Part shown: positions 42,643 through 51,235 of the stretch, piece after piece
Numbering within the stretch: the first letter of the stretch is position 1
Layout: each line of letters begins with the position of its first letter
From: Superficieibacter sp. HKU1
GTDB taxonomy: Bacteria > Pseudomonadota > Gammaproteobacteria > Enterobacterales > Enterobacteriaceae
NCBI RefSeq assembly: GCF_029319185.1
Contig: NZ_CP119754.1
Coordinates: forward strand, 4,030,001 to 4,094,000
DNA length: 64,000 nucleotides
Direction: 5' to 3'
Translations under genes and position numbers: made by a program
Notes under the pieces: generated by a model
Databases searched by the model: none
Told to the model about the DNA's origin: nothing
The model's input: the letters and a program-made list of their open reading frames with translations, nothing else

Positions 42643-42852
42643 ATGCCTTTCGTTAATATCAAAACCCCGGAAGCCGCGCTGAGCGCGCAACAAAAAGCCG
42701 AAATTAGCCATCGGATCACCGATCTACTGGTCGAATACTTCTCTGAACATGCCCGGGCGCACACCATGGTGCTGATTGAGGAAGTGAAAGATGGCGGTTA
42801 TTACCGTGCCGATGAACCTTTCAGCATTCCACAAGAATACAGGGCCAGCTAA
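42643..42852 (+). CDS. 4-oxalocrotonate tautomerase-like protein
   Basis: 69 residues with the catalytic Pro at position 2 (MPFVNIKTPEAALSAQQKAE). It belongs to the small tautomerase family that isomerises keto/enol acids. It lacks the typical Arg11/Arg39 pattern as far as I can judge, so the activity is open. Probably in one transcript with the SDR gene. Confidence 0.8.
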   Translation: MPFVNIKTPEAALSAQQKAEISHRITDLLVEYFSEHARAHTMVLIEEVKDGGYYRADEPFSIPQEYRAS

Positions 42853-42888
42853 ATCCTCTCCCCGGCGGCGGGTTAGCCGGGGCGTTCC

Positions 42889-44208
42889 TTATGACTTTGC
42901 ACCACTAACCACCCGGTTGCGTCCCTGTTTTTTTGCTTTATAGAGCGCCGTATCCGCCTGATAAATCAGCTCGCTGGCAATGCTGTGCAGCGGCTGTTCG
43001 CCAAAAATCGCCTTTGCATCGTATAGCGTCGCCACGCCAATACTGATGGTCAAAAATCCGGTCGGGCTGGAAACATGCGGAATATTGAGCGCCGTTACGC
43101 TGGCGCGCAGCCGCTCCGCGACAACCAGCGCGCCGTGGATGTCGGTACGCGGCAGAATCACCAGAAACTCTTCGCCCCCGTAGCGGCTGATATTGTCTTC
43201 CGGACGCAGGCTGGCCGATACCAGCGCTTTGGTGACGGCCCGCAGGCAATCGTCGCCGGACTGGTGCCCCTGATTGTCGTTAAAGTTTTTGAAAAAATCG
43301 ATATCCACCAGGCAGATAGAGAGCGGCAATCCCTGCTCAAGCGCATGGGCAATTTGCTGGACCAAAAATTCATCCATATGGCGGCGATTAAACAGTCCGG
43401 TGAGATGATCCAGTTGGGCGAACTGCTTTAATACCAGGTTGGCATTCGCCAGCTTTTGCTCCGCCAGGCGGCGGGCGGTAATGTCTACCCAGGTCACCGA
43501 CAGGCCGACCACGTTATCCATCGCGTCATAGACCGGCACCGGCTGGGTGTAATAATAGCGCTCGGCAAACATTACCTCCCGGCTCGGGATGTCTGCGCCG
43601 TGGCTTGCGCCGCTGAAATCCTGCAAAAACTGCTGCCAGCATTCAGGCATGACGTCAGGGAAATAATCGGTTACCGCGCCGGAAGGGGCACTGGCGAGCA
43701 GGCGGGTCATCGCTTTATTCGACATCACGATGCGCCCGTGTAAATCGATCATGCACAATGCCACGGGGGTGGTGTCGTAAATGGTTTCCAGTTGAAGTAC
43801 GCGCTCGCCGAGGGTAGAAATATTACGGTCAATGCCACGATAGCCGCTGAGATTTCCCTCCGCATCAAATAACGGTATCCCGCTGGTCTCCAGCACCACA
43901 ATAGTTCCGTCCGCCCGTCGGTTACGATTCACCAGACCGGAAAAGGGTCTTTTTGCCGTAACGATATCCATAAATGCCAGGCCTACCCTTTCGGCTTCTT
44001 CAGGCGGCATAAAATCAAACGGCGTCCGTCCAAGCACCTCTTCCGGCGGGTAGCCCAGCAGTTCGGTCACAACTCCGGAAACCCAGGTATAGCGCCCTTC
44101 GGCATCCACTTCCCATAGCCAGTCAGAATTATGATTGAGAAGCTCCAACAGATGCTTCTCATCCACCTCATGAAAATAAGGGCGTGTTTTATCATTCGTC
44201 ATGAGCAT
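42889..44208 (-). CDS. Diguanylate cyclase with two PAS domains
   Basis: About 439 residues: PAS domains at about 20-130 (HNSDWLWEVDAEGRYTWVSG) and about 140-260 (TPVALCMIDLHGRIVMSN), then a GGDEF domain (LDHLTGLFNRRHMDEFL to C-terminus). The active-site motif is RYGGEEF. Five residues before it lies an RPED, the RxxD inhibitory site, so product feedback is expected. It has no membrane segment and makes cyclic-di-GMP in the cytosol. Start choice is uncertain: TTG 44214, ATG 44208 or ATG 44202. Single gene. Confidence 0.88.
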   Translation of the reverse strand: MLMTNDKTRPYFHEVDEKHLLELLNHNSDWLWEVDAEGRYTWVSGVVTELLGYPPEEVLGRTPFDFMPPEEAERVGLAFMDIVTAKRPFSGLVNRNRRADGTIVVLETSGIPLFDAEGNLSGYRGIDRNISTLGERVLQLETIYDTTPVALCMIDLHGRIVMSNKAMTRLLASAPSGAVTDYFPDVMPECWQQFLQDFSGASHGADIPSREVMFAERYYYTQPVPVYDAMDNVVGLSVTWVDITARRLAEQKLANANLVLKQFAQLDHLTGLFNRRHMDEFLVQQIAHALEQGLPLSICLVDIDFFKNFNDNQGHQSGDDCLRAVTKALVSASLRPEDNISRYGGEEFLVILPRTDIHGALVVAERLRASVTALNIPHVSSPTGFLTISIGVATLYDAKAIFGEQPLHSIASELIYQADTALYKAKKQGRNRVVSGAKS

Positions 44209-44427
44209 GCTCAACGTGCGTTAAATAGAAATCGGATCGTGACAACAGACGCTATAAAGATACAGGGAAGCGCAAGGCGAGAATAGCAATCATTGATATG
44301 GTGAATATAAATATTCTTTATTGATTCGCTGCTTTTACATTCTGTACGTGAGGAAGAAGGCGTTAAGGAAGGTCAGCGGGAGAGTGAATAAGCCCGGTCG
44401 CATACACCGGCCGGGCCAGAGTGCGTC

Positions 44428-45528
44428 TTAGCGAGCGGCTTTCAGGCGACGGCCCTCTGCATCTGCTGCGCGCATTGCCGCCAGCACATTGACCGGCGTA
44501 ACGTCGTAAGGTTCGTTATGCATGGTTTCGCCAGGCTGGCAGGAAGCCTCGGCCGCTTTCATCAGATCGGCATCGCTGACATTTTCCAGACCAATATCCG
44601 CAAGCGTGGTTGGCAGACCCAGCTCCAGGCAGAAACGATAAACGGTATTAATCAGTTCGGGATCGCGATCGGTCAGCATCAGCATTGCCAGGGTGCCGAA
44701 CGCCACTTTTTCACCATGCCAGAAACGATGAGTCTCCGGCAGCACGGTCAGACCGTTGTGAATGGCATGCGCCGCCGCCAGACCACCGCTTTCAAAGCCA
44801 AGGCCGGAAAGCAGCGTATTTGCTTCGATAACGTGCTCAAGCGCAGGCGTGACCTTCTGCTGTTCGCAGGCGTTTTTCGCCTGGACGCCATATTTCAGCA
44901 GCGTATCAAAACACATGCGTGCCAGCCCGTATGCCGACATCGGGCCAGGGCGACCGGTCATGTTACCGGCCAGTTTAACGCGGCAATCTTCCGCTTCGAA
45001 CCAGGTGGCCAGCGCATCGCCAATACCTGACAGCAGGAAGCGTACCGGTGCCTGGGCGATAACGCCGGAGTCAACCAGCACCACGTCCGGGTTACGCGGG
45101 ATCATCAGATAACGTTTAAACTGCCCTTCCTGAGTATAAATAACCACCAGGGAGCTGCACGGCGCATCGGTTGATGCCAGGGTAGGAACAATCACAATCG
45201 GACGTTTTAAGCTCGCGCCAGTCGCTTTAGACGTATCCAGCGTTTTACCACCGCCAATGCCGACGATAACCTCCGCGCCGCAGGCTTTTGCCAGCCCGCA
45301 GATACGTTCGATCTCTTCGTCAGAGCATTCGCTGTTGAAGATTTCAACCTGATAATCCAGCTTGCCTTTCAGTGCGCCATCAATTTTATCGCCTAACTTT
45401 TGATGAACAACCGGATCCTGCAATACCAGTGCTTTTTTACCGAGGCGCAGGATTTCATCAGCAAGAGAATGTTCAATCGCGCCAGCACCTTGTACATAGC
45501 GTCCGGGGAAAATAGCGGTAGTAATCAT
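44428..45528 (-). CDS. GldA-like iron/zinc-type polyol dehydrogenase
   Basis: 366 residues of the glycerol dehydrogenase family: FPGRYVQGAGAIEH start, the NAD-binding VGIGGGKTLDTSKA, TLASTDAPCSSLVVIYT, SGIGDALATWFEA and the metal histidines in AAHAIHNGLT and HRFWHGEKVAFG. E. coli GldA is 367 residues and oxidises glycerol to dihydroxyacetone, but also reduces small aldehydes. It is divergent from the aldolase-dehydratase-LarA operon, so it probably handles the aldehyde released by the aldolase. AAGGAGATTTT precedes the ATG. Confidence 0.88.
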   Translation of the reverse strand: MITTAIFPGRYVQGAGAIEHSLADEILRLGKKALVLQDPVVHQKLGDKIDGALKGKLDYQVEIFNSECSDEEIERICGLAKACGAEVIVGIGGGKTLDTSKATGASLKRPIVIVPTLASTDAPCSSLVVIYTQEGQFKRYLMIPRNPDVVLVDSGVIAQAPVRFLLSGIGDALATWFEAEDCRVKLAGNMTGRPGPMSAYGLARMCFDTLLKYGVQAKNACEQQKVTPALEHVIEANTLLSGLGFESGGLAAAHAIHNGLTVLPETHRFWHGEKVAFGTLAMLMLTDRDPELINTVYRFCLELGLPTTLADIGLENVSDADLMKAAEASCQPGETMHNEPYDVTPVNVLAAMRAADAEGRRLKAAR

Positions 45529-45552
45529 AAAATCTCCTTATAAATAATTACA

Positions 45553-45568
45553 GTTCCACATAGGGAAC
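45553..45568. promoter_or_regulatory. Candidate IclR-type operator, dehydrogenase side
   Basis: GTTCC-ACATAG-GGAAC, a perfect 5-bp inverted repeat with a 6-base spacer, 24 bases before the GldA-like start codon. It matches the pattern GTTCY-N6-RGAAC seen also at 45833-45848. The 340-base divergent gap has no gene. Confidence 0.55.
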
Positions 45569-45832
45569 CTAAGTTCTGAATTACATTTAAATTTACTCCA
45601 TATTTAAACCCCGTCAACAGCAGAATATAAAATTCCTCGCCATGTTATTCATTAGATGAATTAAACAAATCAATTCATTTGCATAAATTATGAATGTTAA
45701 TCATTCGTGAAATATTAACATCTGATATATAAAGTGGAGCAGATCACATAAATACTCTCCGTTACGTTTCGCCTTAAAATATCTATTGCACCTCTTTCTG
45801 AATAGGTAAATAATTCCCTTCACTGAACAACG

Positions 45833-45848
45833 GTTCTCCATGCAGAAC
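45833..45848. promoter_or_regulatory. Candidate IclR-type operator, aldolase side
   Basis: GTTCT-CCATGC-AGAAC, a perfect 5-bp inverted repeat with a 6-base spacer, 20 bases before the aldolase start codon. It has the same GTTCY-N6-RGAAC pattern as the site at 45553-45568, so one regulator probably controls both divergent genes. The IclR gene at 55162 is the nearest candidate. Confidence 0.55.
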
Positions 45849-45868
45849 AACAAGGATGGCAGTTTAAA

Positions 45869-46777
45869 ATGAATCTTGATTGCTTTAAAGGGATATTCCC
45901 ACCCGTTCCCACCATCGTAAATCGTGACGGCCAGCTTGACCGTGAAAGTATGGCGCGCATGCTTGATAAAGTCATCAACGATGGCGCTAACGGTATGCTA
46001 ATCCTCGGCAGCGGCGGTGAGTTTAGCCACATGACCCACCAGATGCGTCTCGACGTGGCTGAGTTTGCGCTGAAGCACGTCGCGGGCCGCGTACCGGTGA
46101 TGATTGGCATTGCCGCGCCGGGAACCGATGAAACGATTGAATACGGCTTGCACGCTCAGGAACATGGCGCCGCTGCCGTTCTGGTCGTGAATCCTTATTA
46201 CGCCCTCTTAAATGCTGATTTTATTTATCATCATTATCGCAAGGTTGCAGAAAGCCTGAAAACGCCGGTTTTACTGTATAACTTCCCTGCGTTAACCGGG
46301 CAGGATATTGGCCTGGAGGTTATCGAACGCCTGGCGCGCGATGTGCCGAATATCGTAGGCATTAAAGATACCATTGATAACATCAGCCATACCCGTGAAA
46401 TTATCAATCGCGTTCACGCTTTCCGCCGTGACTTTATTATTTTCTCCGGCTATGACGAATATATGCTTGATACGCTGATCCTTGGCGGTCACGGCGGTAT
46501 TCCAGCCACCTTTAACATCGCCCCGCATATTACCGGCGGTATTTATAAAGCGTTTATCGAAAAAAATTACGAAGAGGCGTTTGAAAAGCAGCGCACGCTG
46601 GCCAAATTGTCTTCGCTTTACGCGTTAGAATCACCGTTCTTTGGCGTCATTAAAGAATGTATCAAAGCGGCAGGTACCGATATTTCAACGGAAGTTATCG
46701 CGCCAACGCAAAAACTGTCGGCAGAAAAAACTGAGCAAGCAAAATCCATCCTTCGCTCAGCAGGCATCATTAAGTAA
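45869..46777 (+). CDS. DapA-family 2-keto-3-deoxy-aldonate aldolase (YagE/YjhH-like)
   Basis: 302 residues of the class I pyruvate-dependent aldolase family. Key elements are GSGGEFSHM, VVNPYYALL with the catalytic tyrosine region, LYNFPALTGQDIG and the Schiff-base lysine in IVGIKDTIDN. The GSGGEFS and YNFPALTGQD stretches match E. coli YagE, which cleaves 2-keto-3-deoxy-gluconate to pyruvate and glyceraldehyde, rather than dihydrodipicolinate synthase. First gene of the operon, with AAGGATGG upstream. Confidence 0.85.
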   Translation: MNLDCFKGIFPPVPTIVNRDGQLDRESMARMLDKVINDGANGMLILGSGGEFSHMTHQMRLDVAEFALKHVAGRVPVMIGIAAPGTDETIEYGLHAQEHGAAAVLVVNPYYALLNADFIYHHYRKVAESLKTPVLLYNFPALTGQDIGLEVIERLARDVPNIVGIKDTIDNISHTREIINRVHAFRRDFIIFSGYDEYMLDTLILGGHGGIPATFNIAPHITGGIYKAFIEKNYEEAFEKQRTLAKLSSLYALESPFFGVIKECIKAAGTDISTEVIAPTQKLSAEKTEQAKSILRSAGIIK

Positions 46778-46855
46778 GCCATCGGACGATATGCTCTGCG
46801 TCTTTCAGGCTACCGCATCGTCCGTAGCCTGAAAAAACAGGAAACTTAGGGACCC

Positions 46856-48382
46856 ATGACGATGAATACACCTTATCCAGTCATTAAAATTAACGACAAT
46901 GATGATGTTGTCGTTGCACGCTTTGCGGTAGCGAAAGATACGTTCCTGCCGCATGAAAATCTTACCGTGAATAAGGATATTCCGGCTGGACACAAAATTG
47001 CCCTCCACGATATTGCCGCCGGCGATGCGGTCAAGCGTTACGGTCAAATCATCGGTTTCGCCTCAAGAGACATTAAAGAAGGCGACCATATCCATACGCA
47101 TAATTTGAGTATGGGTGATTTTTCCCGTGATTATGCCTTTGGTGTTGATACCGTTGAATTACCCAAAGCCGATCGCATTGATACCTTTATGGGTATCCGC
47201 CGTGCCGATGGCCGCGTGGCAACCCGCAATTTCATTGGTATTCTGACCTCCGTTAACTGTAGTGCCACCGTTGCCCGCGCCATTGAAGATCACTACAAAA
47301 AAGTGGGCCTGGATGATTTCCCGAATGTCGATGGCGTCGTCGCCCTGCCCCAGAGTTTTGGCTGCGCGTATGGTTTCGACAGCGAAACCATGACCGTCAT
47401 GCGCCGGACGCTGAGCGGCTACGCGCGGCACGTTAATTTCGCCGGCGTGGTGATTATCGGCCTGGGCTGCGAATCTAACCAAATCAAAGATCTGATCCGC
47501 ACGGAAGGCCTTGAAGAAGGCAAAATGCTGCACAGCATGACCATTCAGGAAACCGGCGGCACCCAAAAAACCATCGATAAAGGCATTGAAATCATTAATG
47601 CCATGCTGCCACAAGCCAATAGCGTAGTGCGTGAACCGGTGCCGGTCAGCGAAATTATCCTCGCGCTGGAGTGCGGCGGCTCAGACAGCTACTCCGGGAT
47701 CTCCGGCAACCCGGTGCTCGGCTACGTTGCGGATAAAATCGTTCAGCAGGGCGGCACCGCTATTCTTTCCGAAACCTCAGAAATTTTCGGTGCGGAACAC
47801 CTGTTAACCCGCCGGGCAGTCACGCCTGAAGTGGGTCAGAAGTTAGTTGACCGCATTGCATGGTGGGAAGATTACTGCGCCAGAACGAAGAGCGAGATGA
47901 ACAACAACCCTTCTGCCGGTAACAAAGAGGGCGGACTGACGACGGTGCTGGAAAAATCGCTGGGCGGCATCGCGAAAGGCGGTACGTCTAATCTCGTTGA
48001 AGTGTACGAGTATGCTGAGCCGGTGACGGCAAAAGGCCTGGTCTTTATGGACACCCCTGGGTACGACCCGATGGCGGTAACCGGCCAAATCGCCGGTGGC
48101 GCCAATCTCCTGTGCTTTACCACCGGTCGCGGCTCGGCCTTTGGCAGCAAACCTACGCCGTCACTGAAAATCGCCACTAACAATGCGCTGTGGCAGCGTC
48201 AGCAGGAAGATATGGATCACAACTGTGGCGATGTGGCCGAAGGTACAGAAACCATTGCTCAGGCGGGCGAGCGTTTATACGCGCTGGTGCTGGCCATGGC
48301 GTCCGGGCAGAAAACAAAAAGCGAGAAATTTGGCTACGGCGGCCTGGAATTTGTGCCGTGGACCATGAACGCCATTATGTAA
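46856..48382 (+). CDS. UxaA/GarD-family sugar-acid dehydratase
   Basis: 508 residues, fused from an N-terminal SAF domain (about 10-85, with IPAGHKIALHDIAAGDAVKRYG) and a large C-terminal dehydratase domain (GVVALPQSFGCAYGF, VIIGLGCESNQ, ALECGGSDSYSGISGNPVLG, TPGYDPMAVTGQ, FTTGRGS). The family comprises altronate dehydratase (495 aa) and galactarate dehydratase (523 aa), iron-dependent enzymes that make 2-keto-3-deoxy acids. The product would be the substrate of the upstream aldolase. The exact sugar acid is unknown. Confidence 0.87.
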   Translation: MTMNTPYPVIKINDNDDVVVARFAVAKDTFLPHENLTVNKDIPAGHKIALHDIAAGDAVKRYGQIIGFASRDIKEGDHIHTHNLSMGDFSRDYAFGVDTVELPKADRIDTFMGIRRADGRVATRNFIGILTSVNCSATVARAIEDHYKKVGLDDFPNVDGVVALPQSFGCAYGFDSETMTVMRRTLSGYARHVNFAGVVIIGLGCESNQIKDLIRTEGLEEGKMLHSMTIQETGGTQKTIDKGIEIINAMLPQANSVVREPVPVSEIILALECGGSDSYSGISGNPVLGYVADKIVQQGGTAILSETSEIFGAEHLLTRRAVTPEVGQKLVDRIAWWEDYCARTKSEMNNNPSAGNKEGGLTTVLEKSLGGIAKGGTSNLVEVYEYAEPVTAKGLVFMDTPGYDPMAVTGQIAGGANLLCFTTGRGSAFGSKPTPSLKIATNNALWQRQQEDMDHNCGDVAEGTETIAQAGERLYALVLAMASGQKTKSEKFGYGGLEFVPWTMNAIM

Positions 48383-48412
48383 TATTACCGAAATTAATCG
48401 GTAACGTATAAA

Positions 48413-48450
48413 TATAATAAGGAGGTCTTTTGTCTGGCCTCCTTATTATT
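48413..48450 (+). terminator. Terminator-like hairpin between dehydratase and LarA-like genes
   Basis: AATAAGGAGG and CCTCCTTATT form a 10-bp stem around a 12-base loop, followed by ATTACC. It may attenuate readthrough from the dehydratase gene. A TTGACG at about 48477 could belong to an additional promoter in the 172-base gap. Confidence 0.55.
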
Positions 48451-48554
48451 ACCTTAAGAATAAACTGTATTTCTCATTGACGTTCACTATTATCAGATCG
48501 CGTGAATGCCAATCAGCGTTCATTTATACATTTCCAGTTACAAGGACTACCACT

Positions 48555-49871
48555 ATGTCGTTCGTCAAAAAGCTATTACAGGATGTGCCATTACCGGATA
48601 TGGTGAAAATAAAACAGCATTTTCCCTCTCCGGAAGAAATAACGGATATTCCGCTTACGATTCACCAGCAGTTTAGCCAGCCGGATATTCGCAAAACCAT
48701 TAAACCCGGAATGACTATCGCCGTGGGACTGGGAAGTCGCGGCGTGGATAAAATTGCTGAAATTGCCCGGGCGGTCGTCGCAGAACTGAAAGCATTAGGC
48801 GCGCATCCTTTTGCGGTGCCAGCGATGGGCAGTCACGGCGGCGCGACCGCGGCGGGTCAGTTGCACGTGCTGGAAAATCTCGGCATTACCGAAGCCACGC
48901 TGGGCTGCGAAATTCGCTCCTCCATGGAAACCGTAAAGGTTGGCGAGATTGAAAACGGCCTGGACGTCCTGATGGATAAAAATGCCATGCAGGCCGACGG
49001 TATTATCGCTATCAACCGTATCAAAGCGCACAACGCGTTCACTGCGCCAATGGAAAGCGGCATTCTGAAGATGATCACCATCGGCTTTGGTAAGCAGGAA
49101 GGCGCGGATGCCTGCCATACGTATGGTTTCGGCAATATGGCGAAAAATATCCTTGATATGGCGCGCGTTAAAATGGCTAATACGCCCTTTTTATTTGGCG
49201 TGGGCACCATTGAAAACGCCTACGATAAAGTGGTTAAAATTGAAGCCATTCCGGCAAATCGCCTGGAAGAGCGTGAAAAAGCGCTGCTGGCCGAATCCAA
49301 AAGCTATTTCCCGCGCATTATGTTTGACAACGTCGACGTAGTGATTATCGATCTGATGGGCAAAATCTACTCCGGCGGCGGCATGGACGGTCACGTCATG
49401 GGTCGCGCACCGACACCGTACGTGGAGCCAATCGCCTCCATCCGTCCGGATCGGATTGCGGTCCTCGACCTGCATGAGCAGAGTGGTGGCAATGCGACCG
49501 GCATGGGCTGGGCCGATTATTGTACCCAGCGCCTGTTTGATAAAGTTGATTTGCAAGAAACCTACCCGAACGTCATTACTTCGCGTTTAGCCCGTGACGG
49601 CTTTGTGCCCGTGATCCTCTCTTCCGATAAAGAGGCGATTCAGGCCGCGCTGAAAACCTGCATTATTCTGGATGGCCGCACTGAAATCCGCATGGTCCGT
49701 ATCGCCAATACGTTACATATCGACGACATGTATATCTCAGCGAATATGCTCGACGATGCCATGAAAAATGAAAATATTGAAATTATTTCTGGCCCGGCTC
49801 AGTTCCAGTTTGATGAACAGGACAACCTGGTCGATCTGGGAAATATTTCAGGAAAAAATAAGCATCATTAA
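48555..49871 (+). CDS. LarA-family nickel-pincer-nucleotide racemase/epimerase homologue
   Basis: 438 residues with the Lar_N (DUF2088) fold. All five key residues of Lactobacillus LarA can be placed: Arg62 (GSRGV), His94 (GSHGGAT), His159 (RIKAHNAF), Lys172 (SGILKMITIG, the lysine that binds the pincer cofactor) and His188 (ADACH, nickel ligand). The lysine-to-histidine spacing of 16 equals that of LarA (184-200). LarA itself racemises lactate by hydride transfer; homologues racemise malate or epimerise gluconate. The neighbours here are a sugar-acid dehydratase and an aldolase, so a 2-epimerase of an aldonic acid is likely. AAGGA precedes the ATG at 48555; a longer start at 48477 lacks homology. 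Confidence 0.85.
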   Translation: MSFVKKLLQDVPLPDMVKIKQHFPSPEEITDIPLTIHQQFSQPDIRKTIKPGMTIAVGLGSRGVDKIAEIARAVVAELKALGAHPFAVPAMGSHGGATAAGQLHVLENLGITEATLGCEIRSSMETVKVGEIENGLDVLMDKNAMQADGIIAINRIKAHNAFTAPMESGILKMITIGFGKQEGADACHTYGFGNMAKNILDMARVKMANTPFLFGVGTIENAYDKVVKIEAIPANRLEEREKALLAESKSYFPRIMFDNVDVVIIDLMGKIYSGGGMDGHVMGRAPTPYVEPIASIRPDRIAVLDLHEQSGGNATGMGWADYCTQRLFDKVDLQETYPNVITSRLARDGFVPVILSSDKEAIQAALKTCIILDGRTEIRMVRIANTLHIDDMYISANMLDDAMKNENIEIISGPAQFQFDEQDNLVDLGNISGKNKHH

Positions 49872-49921
49872 TATAAAAAATCCCTTTTAAACGGGAAATC
49901 ATTTATATGACAGGAGTCATT

Positions 49922-51214
49922 ATGTCAATATCCACAGCTCTACCCTCTATTGTCAGTAAAACGAAGTGGCGGCTTATTCCTTTTATGCTGATGCTGTATA
50001 TTCTGGCATTTTTGGATCGATCCAATATCGGTTTTGCGAAAGAAACCTATCAGGTTGATATTGGCCTGAGCAATGAAGCCTATGCGCTGGGTGCAGGGCT
50101 TTTCTTTGTGGTCTACGCCTTCCTCGGCGCACCCGCTAACCTCTGCTTACGTAAATTTGGTGCCCGCCGCTGGATCGGCATGACCACGCTGGTCTGGGGC
50201 GCACTGTCCGTCGCGATGGGATATGCCGACAGCGAGGCGAAGTTCCTGACGGTACGCGTTCTGTTAGGCATTGCCGAAGCGGGCTTCTTCCCTGGCATGA
50301 TCTACCTCACCTCCCAGTGGTTCCCGCAGGCGAACCGTGCGAGCGTGATGGGCCTGTTTTATATGGGTGCACCGCTGGCAATGGCCTTTGGTTCTCCGCT
50401 TTCTGGCGCGCTGCTGGAACTTCACGGCTGGCTGGGCCATCCGGGCTGGTTCTGGATGTTTGTTATCGAAGGTATCCTGGCGGTCGCTGCCGGTGTATGG
50501 ACATTCTCCTATCTTGATGATGCACCTGCCCACGCCCGCTTCCTGGACGCTAAAGAGCGTGAAACGTTGCAGTTGCAGCTGGCAAAAGAGGAAAGCAGCA
50601 AATCCACCGCGACCATCGGTGAGGCGCTGAAAAACCCACGCGTATGGCACCTGGCAGTGATTTACGGCACCATCCAGTGCGGCGTATATGGCCTGATTTT
50701 CTTCCTGCCAACGCAGGTTGCGTCAATTATGGGCAGCTCGGTGAATTTCATGACATCCGTCATTACCGCGGTTCCGTGGCTGTGTGCATTATTCGGCACG
50801 TTCTTTATTCCGCGCTATTCAGACAAAATTCAGGAACGTCGTAAAATCGCAGCAATTACCTTCTGCATCGGTGGTCTGGCATTAATGGCTTCTGCTTTTG
50901 TCAGCCCTTACGCCGCGATTATTGCGCTGTGCCTGGCGGCAACGGCGTTCTTTGCCTGCCAGCCGGTATTCTGGGCCATTCCGACCAGCCTGCTTTCAGG
51001 TAGTGCGCTGGCCGTAAGTATCGGTTTTATTAATATGTTTGGCGCATTTTTCAGCTTTGCCGCCCCGCTTATTCGTGTGCACGCTGAAACGATCTTTGCT
51101 TCTCCGGCAGCGGGTTTAGTTTCCATCGGCTCTATTGTCGTTGTGGGCGCGCTGGCGATCATGGCGCTGGGTAAACAGGGTTCAGCTCAATTGAGCACCC
51201 AGACAAATAAATAA
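49922..51214 (+). CDS. MFS transporter, anion:cation symporter family (sugar acid type)
   Basis: 430 residues with 12 membrane segments, of the ACS family that takes up galactonate, glucarate, hexuronates or phthalates. Signature stretches are ILAFLDRSNIGFAKE in TM1 and LRKFGARRWIGMT after TM2-3. CAGGAGTCATT precedes the ATG at 49922. It lies 50 bases after the LarA homologue and 21 before larC, so it is the likely importer of the pathway substrate. Confidence 0.87.
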   Translation: MSISTALPSIVSKTKWRLIPFMLMLYILAFLDRSNIGFAKETYQVDIGLSNEAYALGAGLFFVVYAFLGAPANLCLRKFGARRWIGMTTLVWGALSVAMGYADSEAKFLTVRVLLGIAEAGFFPGMIYLTSQWFPQANRASVMGLFYMGAPLAMAFGSPLSGALLELHGWLGHPGWFWMFVIEGILAVAAGVWTFSYLDDAPAHARFLDAKERETLQLQLAKEESSKSTATIGEALKNPRVWHLAVIYGTIQCGVYGLIFFLPTQVASIMGSSVNFMTSVITAVPWLCALFGTFFIPRYSDKIQERRKIAAITFCIGGLALMASAFVSPYAAIIALCLAATAFFACQPVFWAIPTSLLSGSALAVSIGFINMFGAFFSFAAPLIRVHAETIFASPAAGLVSIGSIVVVGALAIMALGKQGSAQLSTQTNK

Positions 51215-51235
51215 GATTTTCAGGAGTATTAATTC

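Noticed and set aside
45869..46777. Dihydrodipicolinate synthase (dapA) for the aldolase gene
   Set aside because: The GSGGEFS and YNFPALTGQD stretches follow YagE/YjhH, and the operon context is catabolic.
48555..49871. Lactate racemase as the function of the LarA homologue
   Set aside because: Key residues fit the family, but the neighbours (aldolase, sugar-acid dehydratase, sugar-acid carrier, polyol dehydrogenase) do not fit lactate, and no lactate permease or oxidase is present.
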